From: Desulfovibrio sp.
GTDB lineage: Bacteria > Desulfobacterota > Desulfovibrionia > Desulfovibrionales > Desulfovibrionaceae
Length of the DNA: 56,832 nt
Assembly: GCA_031287575.1 (NCBI GenBank)
Contig: JAITSV010000051.1
Span: forward strand, 33,897 to 90,728
Reading direction: 5' to 3'
How positions within the stretch are numbered: position 1 is the stretch's first letter; every line of letters starts with the position of its first letter. Both the position numbers and the translations under genes were made by a program. Below are positions 26,531 to 35,080 of this stretch, one piece after another. The notes under the pieces are model-generated. The model searched no databases. It was given only the letters and a program-made list of their open reading frames with translations, and was not told the DNA's origin.

Positions 26531-27649
26531 ATGGCACGCATCGACCAGTTCTTCCACATCCTGCACGGGCTTGGCGGCTCGGACCTGCACCTTTCCAGCG
26601 GCTGCACGCCCATGGTGCGCGTGCACGGCACGCTGCAACGGCTGGACCACCCCGCGCTGGACGACGCCACCCTTGCCGCCATGCTGGACGAGATCATCCC
26701 CCCGGCCCGGCGCGACGAATTCGCCGCCAGCGGCGACCTGGACTTCGGCTACGCCGTGCCCGGCATGGCCCGCTACCGCGCCAACTTCTATCGTCACGAA
26801 CGCGGCGTGGGCGCGGCCTTTCGCGAAATTCCCGGCACCATTCCCTCGGTGGAGTCGCTGGGCCTACCGCCGCTGCTGCGCGACCTGGCCATGCTGCCCA
26901 AGGGCCTGGTGCTGCTGACCGGCCCCACCGGCAGCGGCAAGTCCACCACGCTGGCGGCCATGATCGACCACGCCAACACCCACCGCCGCGACCACATCAT
27001 CACCATCGAAGACCCGGTGGAATTCGTGCACGAGCCGCGCGGGTGCCTGATCAACCAGCGCGAGGTGGGCCGTCACACCAGAAGCTTTGCCGCCGCCCTG
27101 CGCGGCGCCCTGCGCGAAGACCCGGACATCATCCTGGTGGGCGAAATGCGCGACCTGGAAACCATCAGCCTGGCACTGGAGGCGGCGGAAACCGGGCACC
27201 TGGTGCTGTCCACGGTGCACACCATCTCCGCGCCCAAGACCATCGACCGCATCGTCGAGGTATTTCCGCCGGAGATGCAGTCCCAGATCCGCACCAGCCT
27301 TTCGGAAACCCTGCAGGCCGTCATCTCGCAGGTGCTCTTTCCGCGCGCCGACAGGCCGGGCCGGGTGGCCGCGCTGGAAATCATGCTGGGCGTGCCCGCC
27401 GTGCGCAACCTGATCCGCGAAAGCAAGACCTACCAACTGACCAGCGTGCTGCAAACCGGCAAGAACGCGGGCATGCAGACCCTGGACGACGACATCCTGC
27501 GGCTGCTGGGCGCGGGGCTGATACACCCGCGCGACGCCGCCGTGCACGTGGCCGACAAGCCGCGCTTCAAGCCGTACCTGAGCGGGGTGAACGCCACGGG
27601 CATGAGCCGCGCGGGGAGCACGGCAGACCTTGCGGATGACGATTTCTGA
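26531..27649 (+). CDS. pilT: PilT retraction ATPase
   Basis: A 372-residue canonical PilT: PAS-like N-domain (SDLHLSSGCTPMVRVHG), Walker A GPTGSGKST (131-139), Asp box ITIEDPVEFVH, Walker B EDPDIILVGEMRDLET, His box and the diagnostic retraction motif AVRNLIRE. AAGGA precedes the ATG; the longer frame upstream lacks a ribosome site. The presence of this protein and the divergent PilT-like ATPase at 17561 argues for a retractile pilus rather than a purely secretory pseudopilus. Confidence 0.95.
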   Translation: MARIDQFFHILHGLGGSDLHLSSGCTPMVRVHGTLQRLDHPALDDATLAAMLDEIIPPARRDEFAASGDLDFGYAVPGMARYRANFYRHERGVGAAFREIPGTIPSVESLGLPPLLRDLAMLPKGLVLLTGPTGSGKSTTLAAMIDHANTHRRDHIITIEDPVEFVHEPRGCLINQREVGRHTRSFAAALRGALREDPDIILVGEMRDLETISLALEAAETGHLVLSTVHTISAPKTIDRIVEVFPPEMQSQIRTSLSETLQAVISQVLFPRADRPGRVAALEIMLGVPAVRNLIRESKTYQLTSVLQTGKNAGMQTLDDDILRLLGAGLIHPRDAAVHVADKPRFKPYLSGVNATGMSRAGSTADLADDDF

Positions 27650-27700
27650 GCGGCGGCCCTCACGGGTGCCAAGGCTCCCATGGTTCTCTGAGGACATGAC

Positions 27701-29683
27701 ATGAATTATCTTGAATTGCTGGGGCTTTCGCGCGAGCCATTTTCCACATCGCCAGACCCGCTCTCGTACTACCGCGCCCCCGGCCACGAACTGTGCCTGC
27801 ACCGGCTGGAAATCGCCGTACGGCTGCGGCGCGGGCTGAACGTGGTGTTGGGCGAAGTGGGCACCGGCAAGAGCACCCTGTGCCGCTGCCTGCTGCGCGC
27901 CTTTGCCGAACAGCCGGAAGTGACCGCCCACCTGATACTGGACCCCGGCTTTGCCAGTGCCGAGGCCTTTGCCCTGCACCTGTCCGACCTGCTGGCCGGG
28001 CCGGATGGGGGGCCGGATGCGGGAGAGAACGCCGGGGATACAGCCGGGGCGGGTGCCGTCCCTGACGCCGCCGAGCCCGGCCTCCTGGCCGCCAACATCA
28101 CGGCCGGCAGCGCACCCGGGCAAGGCTCGGCGTACGCACTGGGCGACACCCCGCGCACGGCCCCCGGCAGCGAGCTGCGGCGCCAGGCAGTGGAGCGCAT
28201 CCAGACCGCCCTGCTGCGCCTGACGCAGGAGCAGCCCGCTCTTCCCGACCAGCAGGCTCAGCCGGGCCAGCGGGAAGGGGGCCGCATCGTGGTGCTGTGC
28301 ATCGACGAAGGCCAGAAGCTGCTGCCCGAATGCCTGGAAGTGCTGCGCGAGTTGCTGAATTTCGAGACCAACACCGAAAAGCTGCTCCAGATCATCCTGT
28401 TCGGCCAGCGCGAGATGGAAGACACCATCGCCGCCCTGCCTAACCTTCGCGACCGCATCAACGAGTACCTGCCCCTGCGCCCCCTTTCGCGGCGCGAGAC
28501 CATCCGCATGGTGCGCCATCGGCTGCGCCTTGCGGGCGGCCCCGCCGGGGAACGGCTGTTCACCCTGCCCGCGCTGCTGGCCGTGCACCACGCCACCGGC
28601 GGCTACCCGCGCAAGATCATGCGCCTGTGCCACCAACTGGTCATGAACCTGCTGATCAACAACCGCCGCCGGGTGACCTGGCGCGAAGTGCTGGCCTTTG
28701 CCCGACGCGACGCGGGGCTGGGCGGCAGGCTGGATACCGGGCCTGCCGGTTTTGCGGGACGGGCGTCCGGGGCGGGATTGCTGCGCGTGGCAGGGTATGC
28801 CGCGCTGGGGGCGGTGCTGCTGGCCGGGGTACTGCTCGCTGGCGGGTTGCTGACCGGGCGCATGCCGTCAGGCGGCGATCCGCGCCTGCCGTGGACATCC
28901 GGAGGCGGACGGGCGTCCGCGCCCGTCGAAGGCCGTACGGACATTGCGACAAAGGATGACACGGGGGGGATGCTCCGCCCGTTGCTGGCCCTGCTGGGGC
29001 TGTCCGGCCAGGGGGCAGCATCGGATACCGGCGTGGCGATGGCGCAGGCCGATGTACCCGGCTCACCCAATCCGGCCAGTACGGCCAGACCGGCCACGTC
29101 GACCAATCATGAAAGCCGTGCGGGCAGCGCGGCAACGCCCGTGGCGCCGTCTCCGGCGGATTCCCCGGCGGCCACCGCCCAGACCACCGACCAGTTCACC
29201 ACCATGACCGCGCCACCCACCCGGCTGGGGCTGGTGGTACTGCCGCGCGGCGAAACCCTGCTCGAGCTGCTGGACACCGTCTATGGCCGCGCCGCCTCCG
29301 TGCTGGATGCCGTGATGCAGGCCAACCCCGCCATCACCACCCCCAACCGCCTGCCCACGGGCACCATTCTGGCCCTGCCCGCCCTGGTCATGGAGCCGGG
29401 CATGGAACGGCGCGGCCAATGCGCCCTGCTGCTGGAAAGCCACGCCACGCTGGAGGAAGCCTACCGCTCCCTGCGCGGCAAGGGGGGCAACAAGCGTGAA
29501 ATGGTGCTGGCCCCGGTGTGGAAGCCTGACCGGGGGCTGCGCTTCTACCTGATGCCGCCGCGCTTCTTCGCCCAACCCGCCGAGGCCCGCGCGGCGGCGG
29601 AACGGCTGTTCGCGCGCTTTCCCGCCGCCACCGTGGAGACCGCCTTTGGCGACGGCGCGGTGTTCTACCACAATTTCGACTGA
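27701..29683 (+). CDS. ExeA/MshM-like AAA ATPase with LysM-like and SPOR-like C-terminus
   Basis: 660 residues. The cytoplasmic AAA_22 ATPase starts MNYLELLGLSREPFSTSPDP, with Walker A GEVGTGKST (51-59), Walker B VVLCIDEGQKL and an arginine-rich C-lid. An Asp/Gly/Ala-rich insert (about 105-165) interrupts the ATPase. A transmembrane helix (about 360-388) leads to a Pro/Ala/Thr-rich periplasmic linker, a LysM-like segment (VVLPRGETLLELLDTVYG to LPTGTILALPAL) and a SPOR-like end. ExeA-type proteins bind peptidoglycan and help place the secretin, so the periplasmic modules fit. It is likely co-transcribed with pilT (51-bp gap). Confidence 0.85.
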   Translation: MNYLELLGLSREPFSTSPDPLSYYRAPGHELCLHRLEIAVRLRRGLNVVLGEVGTGKSTLCRCLLRAFAEQPEVTAHLILDPGFASAEAFALHLSDLLAGPDGGPDAGENAGDTAGAGAVPDAAEPGLLAANITAGSAPGQGSAYALGDTPRTAPGSELRRQAVERIQTALLRLTQEQPALPDQQAQPGQREGGRIVVLCIDEGQKLLPECLEVLRELLNFETNTEKLLQIILFGQREMEDTIAALPNLRDRINEYLPLRPLSRRETIRMVRHRLRLAGGPAGERLFTLPALLAVHHATGGYPRKIMRLCHQLVMNLLINNRRRVTWREVLAFARRDAGLGGRLDTGPAGFAGRASGAGLLRVAGYAALGAVLLAGVLLAGGLLTGRMPSGGDPRLPWTSGGGRASAPVEGRTDIATKDDTGGMLRPLLALLGLSGQGAASDTGVAMAQADVPGSPNPASTARPATSTNHESRAGSAATPVAPSPADSPAATAQTTDQFTTMTAPPTRLGLVVLPRGETLLELLDTVYGRAASVLDAVMQANPAITTPNRLPTGTILALPALVMEPGMERRGQCALLLESHATLEEAYRSLRGKGGNKREMVLAPVWKPDRGLRFYLMPPRFFAQPAEARAAAERLFARFPAATVETAFGDGAVFYHNFD

Positions 29684-30106
29684 TGCCGACGGGAAAGGGC
29701 CGCCCCCTGCCCGTCTGATCGCCCTCCTCTCCGCTCATCCGCTCACCTGATCGTCTGATCGCCTGATCGCCAGCCCCCCGAATTCGTGACGCGACCAGTG
29801 GCCCGGCCCCAGCGCCGGGCCGCTGTGTTTCCGCCATGTTCACTCCCCACGCTCCCGGCTCAACGCCATCGCCGCCAGTCCGCCGCGCCCCGTTCATTTC
29901 CGCCGCCCGCCCCCTGCCTCCCGCGCCTCCGCCACGGGGCCGCAACGCCCGTCACGCCGCCGTCACCGTATCCTCACGCAACCCACTCCGGGTGACACTT
30001 CCGTATTTCCGCAAAGCGCGCTAAAGAATTTCTAGAGTTCTCAGACAACGGAGCGCACGTCGCCCCGCCCAATCCGCCGCGAGGCCCCCGCAACAGAGGA
30101 GCACCC
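29684..30106. other. Intergenic region before the PIN-PhoH gene
   Basis: 423 bp without a convincing gene. It begins with a short array of CTGATCG units (29715-29770), then the hairpin at 29800-29821, then GC-rich sequence. An AT-richer stretch at 30020-30045 may hold the promoter of the PhoH gene, but no clean hexamer pair was recognised. A strong ribosome site (AGAGGAG) ends the region. Confidence 0.5.
29800..29821 (+). terminator. Hairpin downstream of the ExeA-like gene
   Basis: An 8-bp GC stem (GGCCCGGC / GCCGGGCC) with a 6-nt loop, followed by GCTGTGTTT. It lies 117 bp after the stop and is the best terminator candidate for the end of the pilus locus. Confidence 0.5.
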
Positions 30107-31675
30107 ATGGCGAAGAAGAAGGTGGACGCAGGCAACGGCAAGCGCCGCAAGGAACGGGCAGCCCCCGTCACCGGCGCCACATCCGTCCCCGCGCCTTCTG
30201 CGATGCAGGAAGAGGCCCCGCCCCTGCCGGAACGCAACGGCAAGATCAAGCTCACGTCACTGGAGGATTTCGAGGAACACCGGCAGTCGCATCACGCCGA
30301 CCTCAAGAACGCCGCACGCACGGCGCCCCGCCCCCCCGGCAAGGCAAACGGCAAGACCACCCGCACGCCTGCCGCCCCCGCGGTGTCCGCCCCGCCGGGC
30401 CGCCGCAAGCCCGCCACGCGCACCCCCAGCGGCGAAATCCGCAAGCATTACGTCATCGACACCAACGTCCTGCTGGAAGACCCCGGCTGCATCGAGCAGC
30501 TGCGCAGCGACAACGAGAACGCCTGCTACCTGCCCCAGACCGTGCTGCAAGAGCTGGACAAGCTGAAGCGCCAGCCCGCCAAGGCCCACCTGGTGTCCCG
30601 CGCCGTGTCCGCCGTGGAGGCCGCCGTCACCCTCGGGCACCTGCGGGTGGTCACCGGCGATTATCAGGCCCTGGCCCTGCCCTCGTCCGCGCCGGAGGTC
30701 AAATCCTCTCCCGACCAGTACATCATCGCCGACGCCCGCTCGCTGCTGGCCACCGTGCCGCGCGAGGAGCCGGTGGTGCTCGTTTCCAACGACCGGCTGC
30801 TGCGCATCATGGCCGACACCAGTTCCGGCCTGCGCAGCGAGGAATACCGCTGCTCCATCCCCTTCCGCTCGGAATCGGAACGCTACACCGGCTTCGTGCC
30901 CCCCGCCGACGTGGTGCCCAACAGCTTCACCTGGGAAGGGGCGTACCCCGTATTCCACGACCGCGCCCTGGAAACGCAGGAGGTCAAGTTCGCCCCCACC
31001 CCGTGGAACATCATACCGCGCGACGTGTACCAGGCGCTGGCCATGCGTTTGATGCTGGACCCGGACATCCCGCTGGTCAGCCTGCAATCCACGGCGGGCA
31101 AGGGCAAGACCTTCCTGGCCCTGGGCTGCGCGCTGGAAATGGTGCTGAAGGAAAAGCGCCACAAGCGCATCTTCATCTCCAAGCCGCTGGTGGAAATCGG
31201 CCCCAAGCTGGGCTACCTGCCCGGCGACCTGACCGAAAAGACCGACCCGTACATGGAATACATCGTGGACCTGATGCTGAAGCTGCACAACGAGCACCGC
31301 CGCGCCCCCAACGCGCTGGCGGCCACGCCCAACGGCACCAGCCTCAGCCGCCTGAACCCCAAGGTGATCCAGGTGCTGCCCATCAACTACACGCGGGGCC
31401 GCAACCTGGAAGACTGCGTGGTGATCCTGGACGAAACCCAGAACCTCTCGCGCGAGGACCTGCGCACCCTGCTCACCCGCATGGGCCGCAACGTGAAGGT
31501 GATCTGCATGGGCGACACCCAGCAGGTGGACGCCCCCTTCAACAGCCCGGAAAACAACGGCCTGAACTGGCTGGTGCGCCTGCTGCGCGGCAACCCCGGC
31601 TACGCGCATCTGGTGCTGCGGGGGCGCAAGAGCCGCGGTCCCATCACCGACATGGTGGTGGCGGCAGGGCTGTAA
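30107..31675 (+). CDS. PIN-domain - PhoH-family ATPase
   Basis: 522 residues. A basic, Pro/Ala-rich N-terminus (1-110) is followed by a PIN nuclease domain (about 113-240) with Asp in YVIDTNVLLEDP, a conserved Glu in LQELDKLKR and a late Asp in LVSNDRLL. A PhoH RecA-like ATPase follows, with Walker A STAGKGKT (328-335) and Walker B VVILDETQN (about 437). Such PIN-PhoH proteins act as RNA unwinding/ribonuclease enzymes in other bacteria; a role in RNA turnover here is inferred. It is monocistronic, with a strong terminator downstream. Confidence 0.92.
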   Translation: MAKKKVDAGNGKRRKERAAPVTGATSVPAPSAMQEEAPPLPERNGKIKLTSLEDFEEHRQSHHADLKNAARTAPRPPGKANGKTTRTPAAPAVSAPPGRRKPATRTPSGEIRKHYVIDTNVLLEDPGCIEQLRSDNENACYLPQTVLQELDKLKRQPAKAHLVSRAVSAVEAAVTLGHLRVVTGDYQALALPSSAPEVKSSPDQYIIADARSLLATVPREEPVVLVSNDRLLRIMADTSSGLRSEEYRCSIPFRSESERYTGFVPPADVVPNSFTWEGAYPVFHDRALETQEVKFAPTPWNIIPRDVYQALAMRLMLDPDIPLVSLQSTAGKGKTFLALGCALEMVLKEKRHKRIFISKPLVEIGPKLGYLPGDLTEKTDPYMEYIVDLMLKLHNEHRRAPNALAATPNGTSLSRLNPKVIQVLPINYTRGRNLEDCVVILDETQNLSREDLRTLLTRMGRNVKVICMGDTQQVDAPFNSPENNGLNWLVRLLRGNPGYAHLVLRGRKSRGPITDMVVAAGL

Positions 31676-31764
31676 GGCTGAAGGGGGCGGAACGAAGCGA
31701 AGCAGGGCACGGGAGACGCCCCCCGGCACTGTAATGCAACAAACCGGATACGGCACTCAACACG

Positions 31765-31794
31765 AAGGGCGGATGCCGCAAGGCGTCCGCCCTT
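31765..31794 (+). terminator. Rho-independent terminator after PIN-PhoH gene
   Basis: A 13-bp stem (AAGGGCGGATGCC / GGCGTCCGCCCTT, one G-T pair) with a GCAA tetraloop, 90 bp after the stop, followed by TTTGCC. Confidence 0.8.
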
Positions 31795-31883
31795 TGCCAC
31801 GGTGGTGCCCAGCCCGGCGGCGAAGGGCAAAATGGCGTCACGGGTACCTTGCGCGCCCGGTGCGGCACGGATAGCATCCCCAC

Positions 31884-33176
31884 ATGTCCAGTCACCACAC
31901 TCCCCACCGGCACCATGCCCCTGCCACGTCCGCAGCCGATCTGCCGGATATTCAGTTGCCCGCGCCGCAACCCGAAGGCGGCCTGACCGGTCGCGCGCTG
32001 CACGGCGTGGGCTGGCTGGTGGGCCGCGTGCTGCGCGGACTGGCGTTGGGCCTGACGCTGGGGGTAACGGCAACTGGCCGGGGGGTGTTCGGTGCGTTGC
32101 GCTGGCTGGCCGTGTCGGTATGGCGCATGGCGCGCGGCTTGTGGGCGGTCATCGCCCATGTGGTGGGTGCCATGCTGGGGCGCAAGGGCAGCAAGGCAGC
32201 GAGTACGCCGGGTGCGACTGGCCCCTCTGATACATCCGGCTCGGCAGGCTCAACTGGTCCGGCTGATCTCGTGGACATGTCGGGCACAGCTGGCCCTTCG
32301 GGCAGATTATCAGGCTCCAGCGGAGGGCCGGAAACCAATCCGCATGAGAAACCCGGCGCATCTCCGCAGGACGCGGACCGACGCGGCTCCCCGTACCTCA
32401 GCATGCCGTCGTCCTCCACGCCATCCACCCCATCACGAAAAACGCCGCAAGGTCCCACACGCCCGCGCGCGCCCCGTTCCGGCTGGCCGCTGGCCGTGCG
32501 TCTGGTACTGCTGGTGGTAGTGCTGATGGGTGGCGACATTGCCCGCTACGCGGTGTGGCCGTCCGTGACCACGCTGGCGAAGCAGAATCCTGCCGTCACC
32601 TCGTTCATGGAATACCGCCAGGGCCAGTGGGCGCGGCAGGGGCGCGGCCCCAGCTACCGCCAAACCTGGGTGGGGCTTGGGAATATCTCGCGGTATCTGG
32701 TGCTGGCCGTGACCATCGCAGAGGACGACAAGTTCTGGCAGCACGAGGGGTTCGACCTCGACGGCATGGAAGAGGCCTTCCTGCGCAACATCGAAGAGGG
32801 GCGCATTGCCGCCGGGGGCAGCACCATCACCCAGCAGCTTGCCAAGAACCTGTGGTTCACCCCGGAAAAGAGCCTGTCGCGCAAGGCCAAGGAGGCTATC
32901 ATGGCCTGGCGGCTGGAGCGCGAACTGTCCAAGAAGCGCATCCTGGAACTGTACCTGAACGTGGTGGAATGGGGCGACGGCGTGTTCGGGGCAGAAGCCG
33001 CCGCGCGCCATCACTACGGCAAGTCCGCCGCCGCGCTCACCTCGTGGGAGGCGGCCCGCCTTGCGGCGGTGCTGCCCAATCCCCTGCGCTGGTCGCCCAC
33101 GGGCACCTCGCGCGGGGTGCAGGTGCGGGCGTCGATCATCCATTCGCGCATGGAGCGGCGGATGGGGGACGGGTAG
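31884..33176 (+). CDS. mtgA: Monofunctional biosynthetic peptidoglycan transglycosylase with long N-terminal extension
   Basis: 430 residues, about 200 longer than usual MtgA. The GT51 domain (about 230-420) carries the catalytic Glu 280 in AEDDKFWQHEGFD, the GGSTITQQLAKNL motif and the second Glu 362 in LNVVEWGDGVFG. A transmembrane anchor (about 200-220) precedes it. The N-terminal 200 residues contain another hydrophobic/amphipathic region (GVGWLVGRVLRGLALGLTLG) and a Ser/Gly/Thr/Pro linker. No ribosome site supports the ATG at 31884; a later start near 32403 is possible. It polymerises lipid II glycan chains at the inner membrane. Confidence 0.9.
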   Translation: MSSHHTPHRHHAPATSAADLPDIQLPAPQPEGGLTGRALHGVGWLVGRVLRGLALGLTLGVTATGRGVFGALRWLAVSVWRMARGLWAVIAHVVGAMLGRKGSKAASTPGATGPSDTSGSAGSTGPADLVDMSGTAGPSGRLSGSSGGPETNPHEKPGASPQDADRRGSPYLSMPSSSTPSTPSRKTPQGPTRPRAPRSGWPLAVRLVLLVVVLMGGDIARYAVWPSVTTLAKQNPAVTSFMEYRQGQWARQGRGPSYRQTWVGLGNISRYLVLAVTIAEDDKFWQHEGFDLDGMEEAFLRNIEEGRIAAGGSTITQQLAKNLWFTPEKSLSRKAKEAIMAWRLERELSKKRILELYLNVVEWGDGVFGAEAAARHHYGKSAAALTSWEAARLAAVLPNPLRWSPTGTSRGVQVRASIIHSRMERRMGDG

Positions 33177-33199
33177 CGGTTCTTCCCACGGACGATAAA

Positions 33200-33227
33200 A
33201 AGCGCGACGGATACCCGCCGCGCTTTC
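33200..33227. terminator. Bidirectional terminator between mtgA and proX
   Basis: AAAGCGCG pairs with CGCGCTTT, with an inner CGG/CCG and an ATAC loop. A-rich sequence lies on one side and pyrimidine-rich sequence on the other, fitting both convergent genes. Confidence 0.8.
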
Positions 33228-33251
33228 CATTTCTTTCCTCTTCCCTTTCCC

Positions 33252-34100
33252 CTACTTCCCCAGCCACTCCTTGACCAGTTCGGGGTGCTCCTTCATGAAC
33301 CGCCGGGCGTTGGCCATCAGGTCGGCACCCTTTTCCTGATTCCAGGCCATCAGTGTTTCCAGCTGGTTGGCGTCGGCATAGCGGAAGCGGTCGAGAAAGG
33401 CGTAGACGTCGGGCATGTCCTTGTCCAGGCCGTTGCGCACCACGGTGTGGATGCGTTCCTCTTCACCCAGCACTTTCCTGGGGTCATCCAGGTAGTGCAG
33501 CTTCCAGCGGCCGAACATCCAGTGCGGCGACCAGGCGGTGACCACGATCCATTCCTTGCGGCGGATGGCGTCGTCCAGCGCGGCGGTCATGGTGGCCCCG
33601 CTGCCCTCCACCAGGGTCAGCCTGTTCAGGCCGTATTCCTTCATGGCCTTTTCGGACAGCTTCATCAGGCCGGAACCGGGGTCGATGCCGATGACCTTGC
33701 CCTTGAACTTGTCCGCGTTGGCGTTCAGTTCCTCTATGGATTGCAGCGGCACATAGTCCGGCACCGCCCAGCCAAGTCGCGCCCCGCCCACCAGCGGGCC
33801 AAGGTCCTGCACCTTGCCTTCCACCTTCTTCAGGTAGTCGCCGTGGGTCACGGGCAGCCACGCGGTGACCATGCCGTCCACGTCGCCCGTGGCCACGGCC
33901 ATCCACATGGCGGCGGCGCTGACGGGCAGCACTTCCACCTTGTGGCCCAGATTGTCCTCGATCACCGCCTTGGCCAGATGGGTGCTGGCCGTGGCGCAAT
34001 CCCATTCCACGTAGGCAAGGCGAACGGGCTTGCCGTCAGCCGCAACGGCCTGCGTTGCCAGCAGCAGGACCGCCAGGGTCATCAGCAGTATCTTCTTCAT
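33252..34100 (-). CDS. proX: Glycine betaine/proline-type substrate-binding protein
   Basis: 282 residues with a clear signal peptide (MKKILLMTLAVLLLATQAVA). The mature protein is an OpuAC/ProX fold (RLAYVEWDCATASTHLAKAVIE, GDVDGMVTAWLP, GIDPGSGLMKLSEKAM, VVTAWSPHWMFGRWKLHYLDDP). Several aromatic residues are in positions that form the quaternary-ammonium box in this family. It is the third gene of the minus-strand proV-proW-proX order, 68 bp after proW. The ligand is expected to be glycine betaine or a related osmolyte. Confidence 0.92.
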   Translation of the reverse strand: MKKILLMTLAVLLLATQAVAADGKPVRLAYVEWDCATASTHLAKAVIEDNLGHKVEVLPVSAAAMWMAVATGDVDGMVTAWLPVTHGDYLKKVEGKVQDLGPLVGGARLGWAVPDYVPLQSIEELNANADKFKGKVIGIDPGSGLMKLSEKAMKEYGLNRLTLVEGSGATMTAALDDAIRRKEWIVVTAWSPHWMFGRWKLHYLDDPRKVLGEEERIHTVVRNGLDKDMPDVYAFLDRFRYADANQLETLMAWNQEKGADLMANARRFMKEHPELVKEWLGK

Positions 34101-34168
34101 GTCGTGCTCCTCTGTTGGAGGTTATGCCGCGCACTGCGGCGATGTGATGCGGGGCGTACGGGCGGGGT

Positions 34169-35080
34169 TTAGCTCCCCACCCGCTTCCCCACATGCTGCA
34201 ATATACGATCAAGGCAGATGGCCACGATGACGATGCCTATGCCCGCCTCGAAGCCGTTGCCCATTTCCAGCCGCTGGATGGCCTTCCACACCTCGCCCCC
34301 CAGGCCGCGCGCGCCGATCATGGCGGCAATGACCACCATGGACAGGGCCAGCATTACCGTCTGGTTCACGCCGGCCAGCATGGTGGGCGCGGCCAGGGGC
34401 AGTTCCAGCTTCACCAGCCGCTGGAAGCGCCCGGTGCCGAAGGCCTCGGCGCATTCCACCAGTTCGGCGGGCACCTGCCGGATACCCAGGCAGGTGAAGC
34501 GGATGGCGGGCGGCATGGCGAAGATCACCGTGGCGAACACGGCGGCCACCTTGCCAAGGCCAAAGAAGGGGATGGCGGGAATCAGGTAGACGAAGGCGGG
34601 CATGGTCTGCATCACGTCCAGCACGGGCATGACCACGGCGCGGGCCCGGTCGCTCATGGCGGCGGCGATGCCCAGCGGAATGCCCACCAGCACGGCCAGC
34701 AGGGTGGCCACCAGCACCAGGGCCAGGGTGCTCATGGTGGCCTGCCACAGGCCCATGTTCCAGACCAGGGCCAGCCCGCCTACGGCGAATGCGCCAAGTC
34801 CCACCTTGCGGGTGACCCGCCAGGCCGCCAGCCCCACCAGGGCGATGACCAGCAACGGAGGCAGCGCGTCCAGCCCGGCCTCCAGCAGGTTCAGGCCGCT
34901 TTCGGTCACGGCGGAAAAGGCCCGCGTGGCCGGAGCCAGATGGGTGACCAGAAAGTCGATGGCCGCTTCCAGCCACTGTCCAAGGGGGATGCGGGGGAAG
35001 TTGCCCGTCATGTCCGCAAGGCCCGGCAGGCCCATCATGTTCGGCACGCCCGTCATGTTCATCATGTTCGTCACCTCCAT
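34169..35080 (-). CDS. proW: Glycine betaine/proline ABC transporter permease
   Basis: 303 residues with a BPD_transp_1 domain (about 120-290) and the EAA-type loop AEAFGTGRFQRLVKLELPLAAPTM, plus two extra N-terminal hydrophobic segments. The ATG at 35080 shares its A with the proV stop (TGATG) and has GGAGGG 8 bp upstream, so the genes are translationally coupled. Several in-frame Met codons follow in the first 25 residues (MMNM, NMM), which makes the exact start slightly uncertain. Confidence 0.93.
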   Translation of the reverse strand: MEVTNMMNMTGVPNMMGLPGLADMTGNFPRIPLGQWLEAAIDFLVTHLAPATRAFSAVTESGLNLLEAGLDALPPLLVIALVGLAAWRVTRKVGLGAFAVGGLALVWNMGLWQATMSTLALVLVATLLAVLVGIPLGIAAAMSDRARAVVMPVLDVMQTMPAFVYLIPAIPFFGLGKVAAVFATVIFAMPPAIRFTCLGIRQVPAELVECAEAFGTGRFQRLVKLELPLAAPTMLAGVNQTVMLALSMVVIAAMIGARGLGGEVWKAIQRLEMGNGFEAGIGIVIVAICLDRILQHVGKRVGS

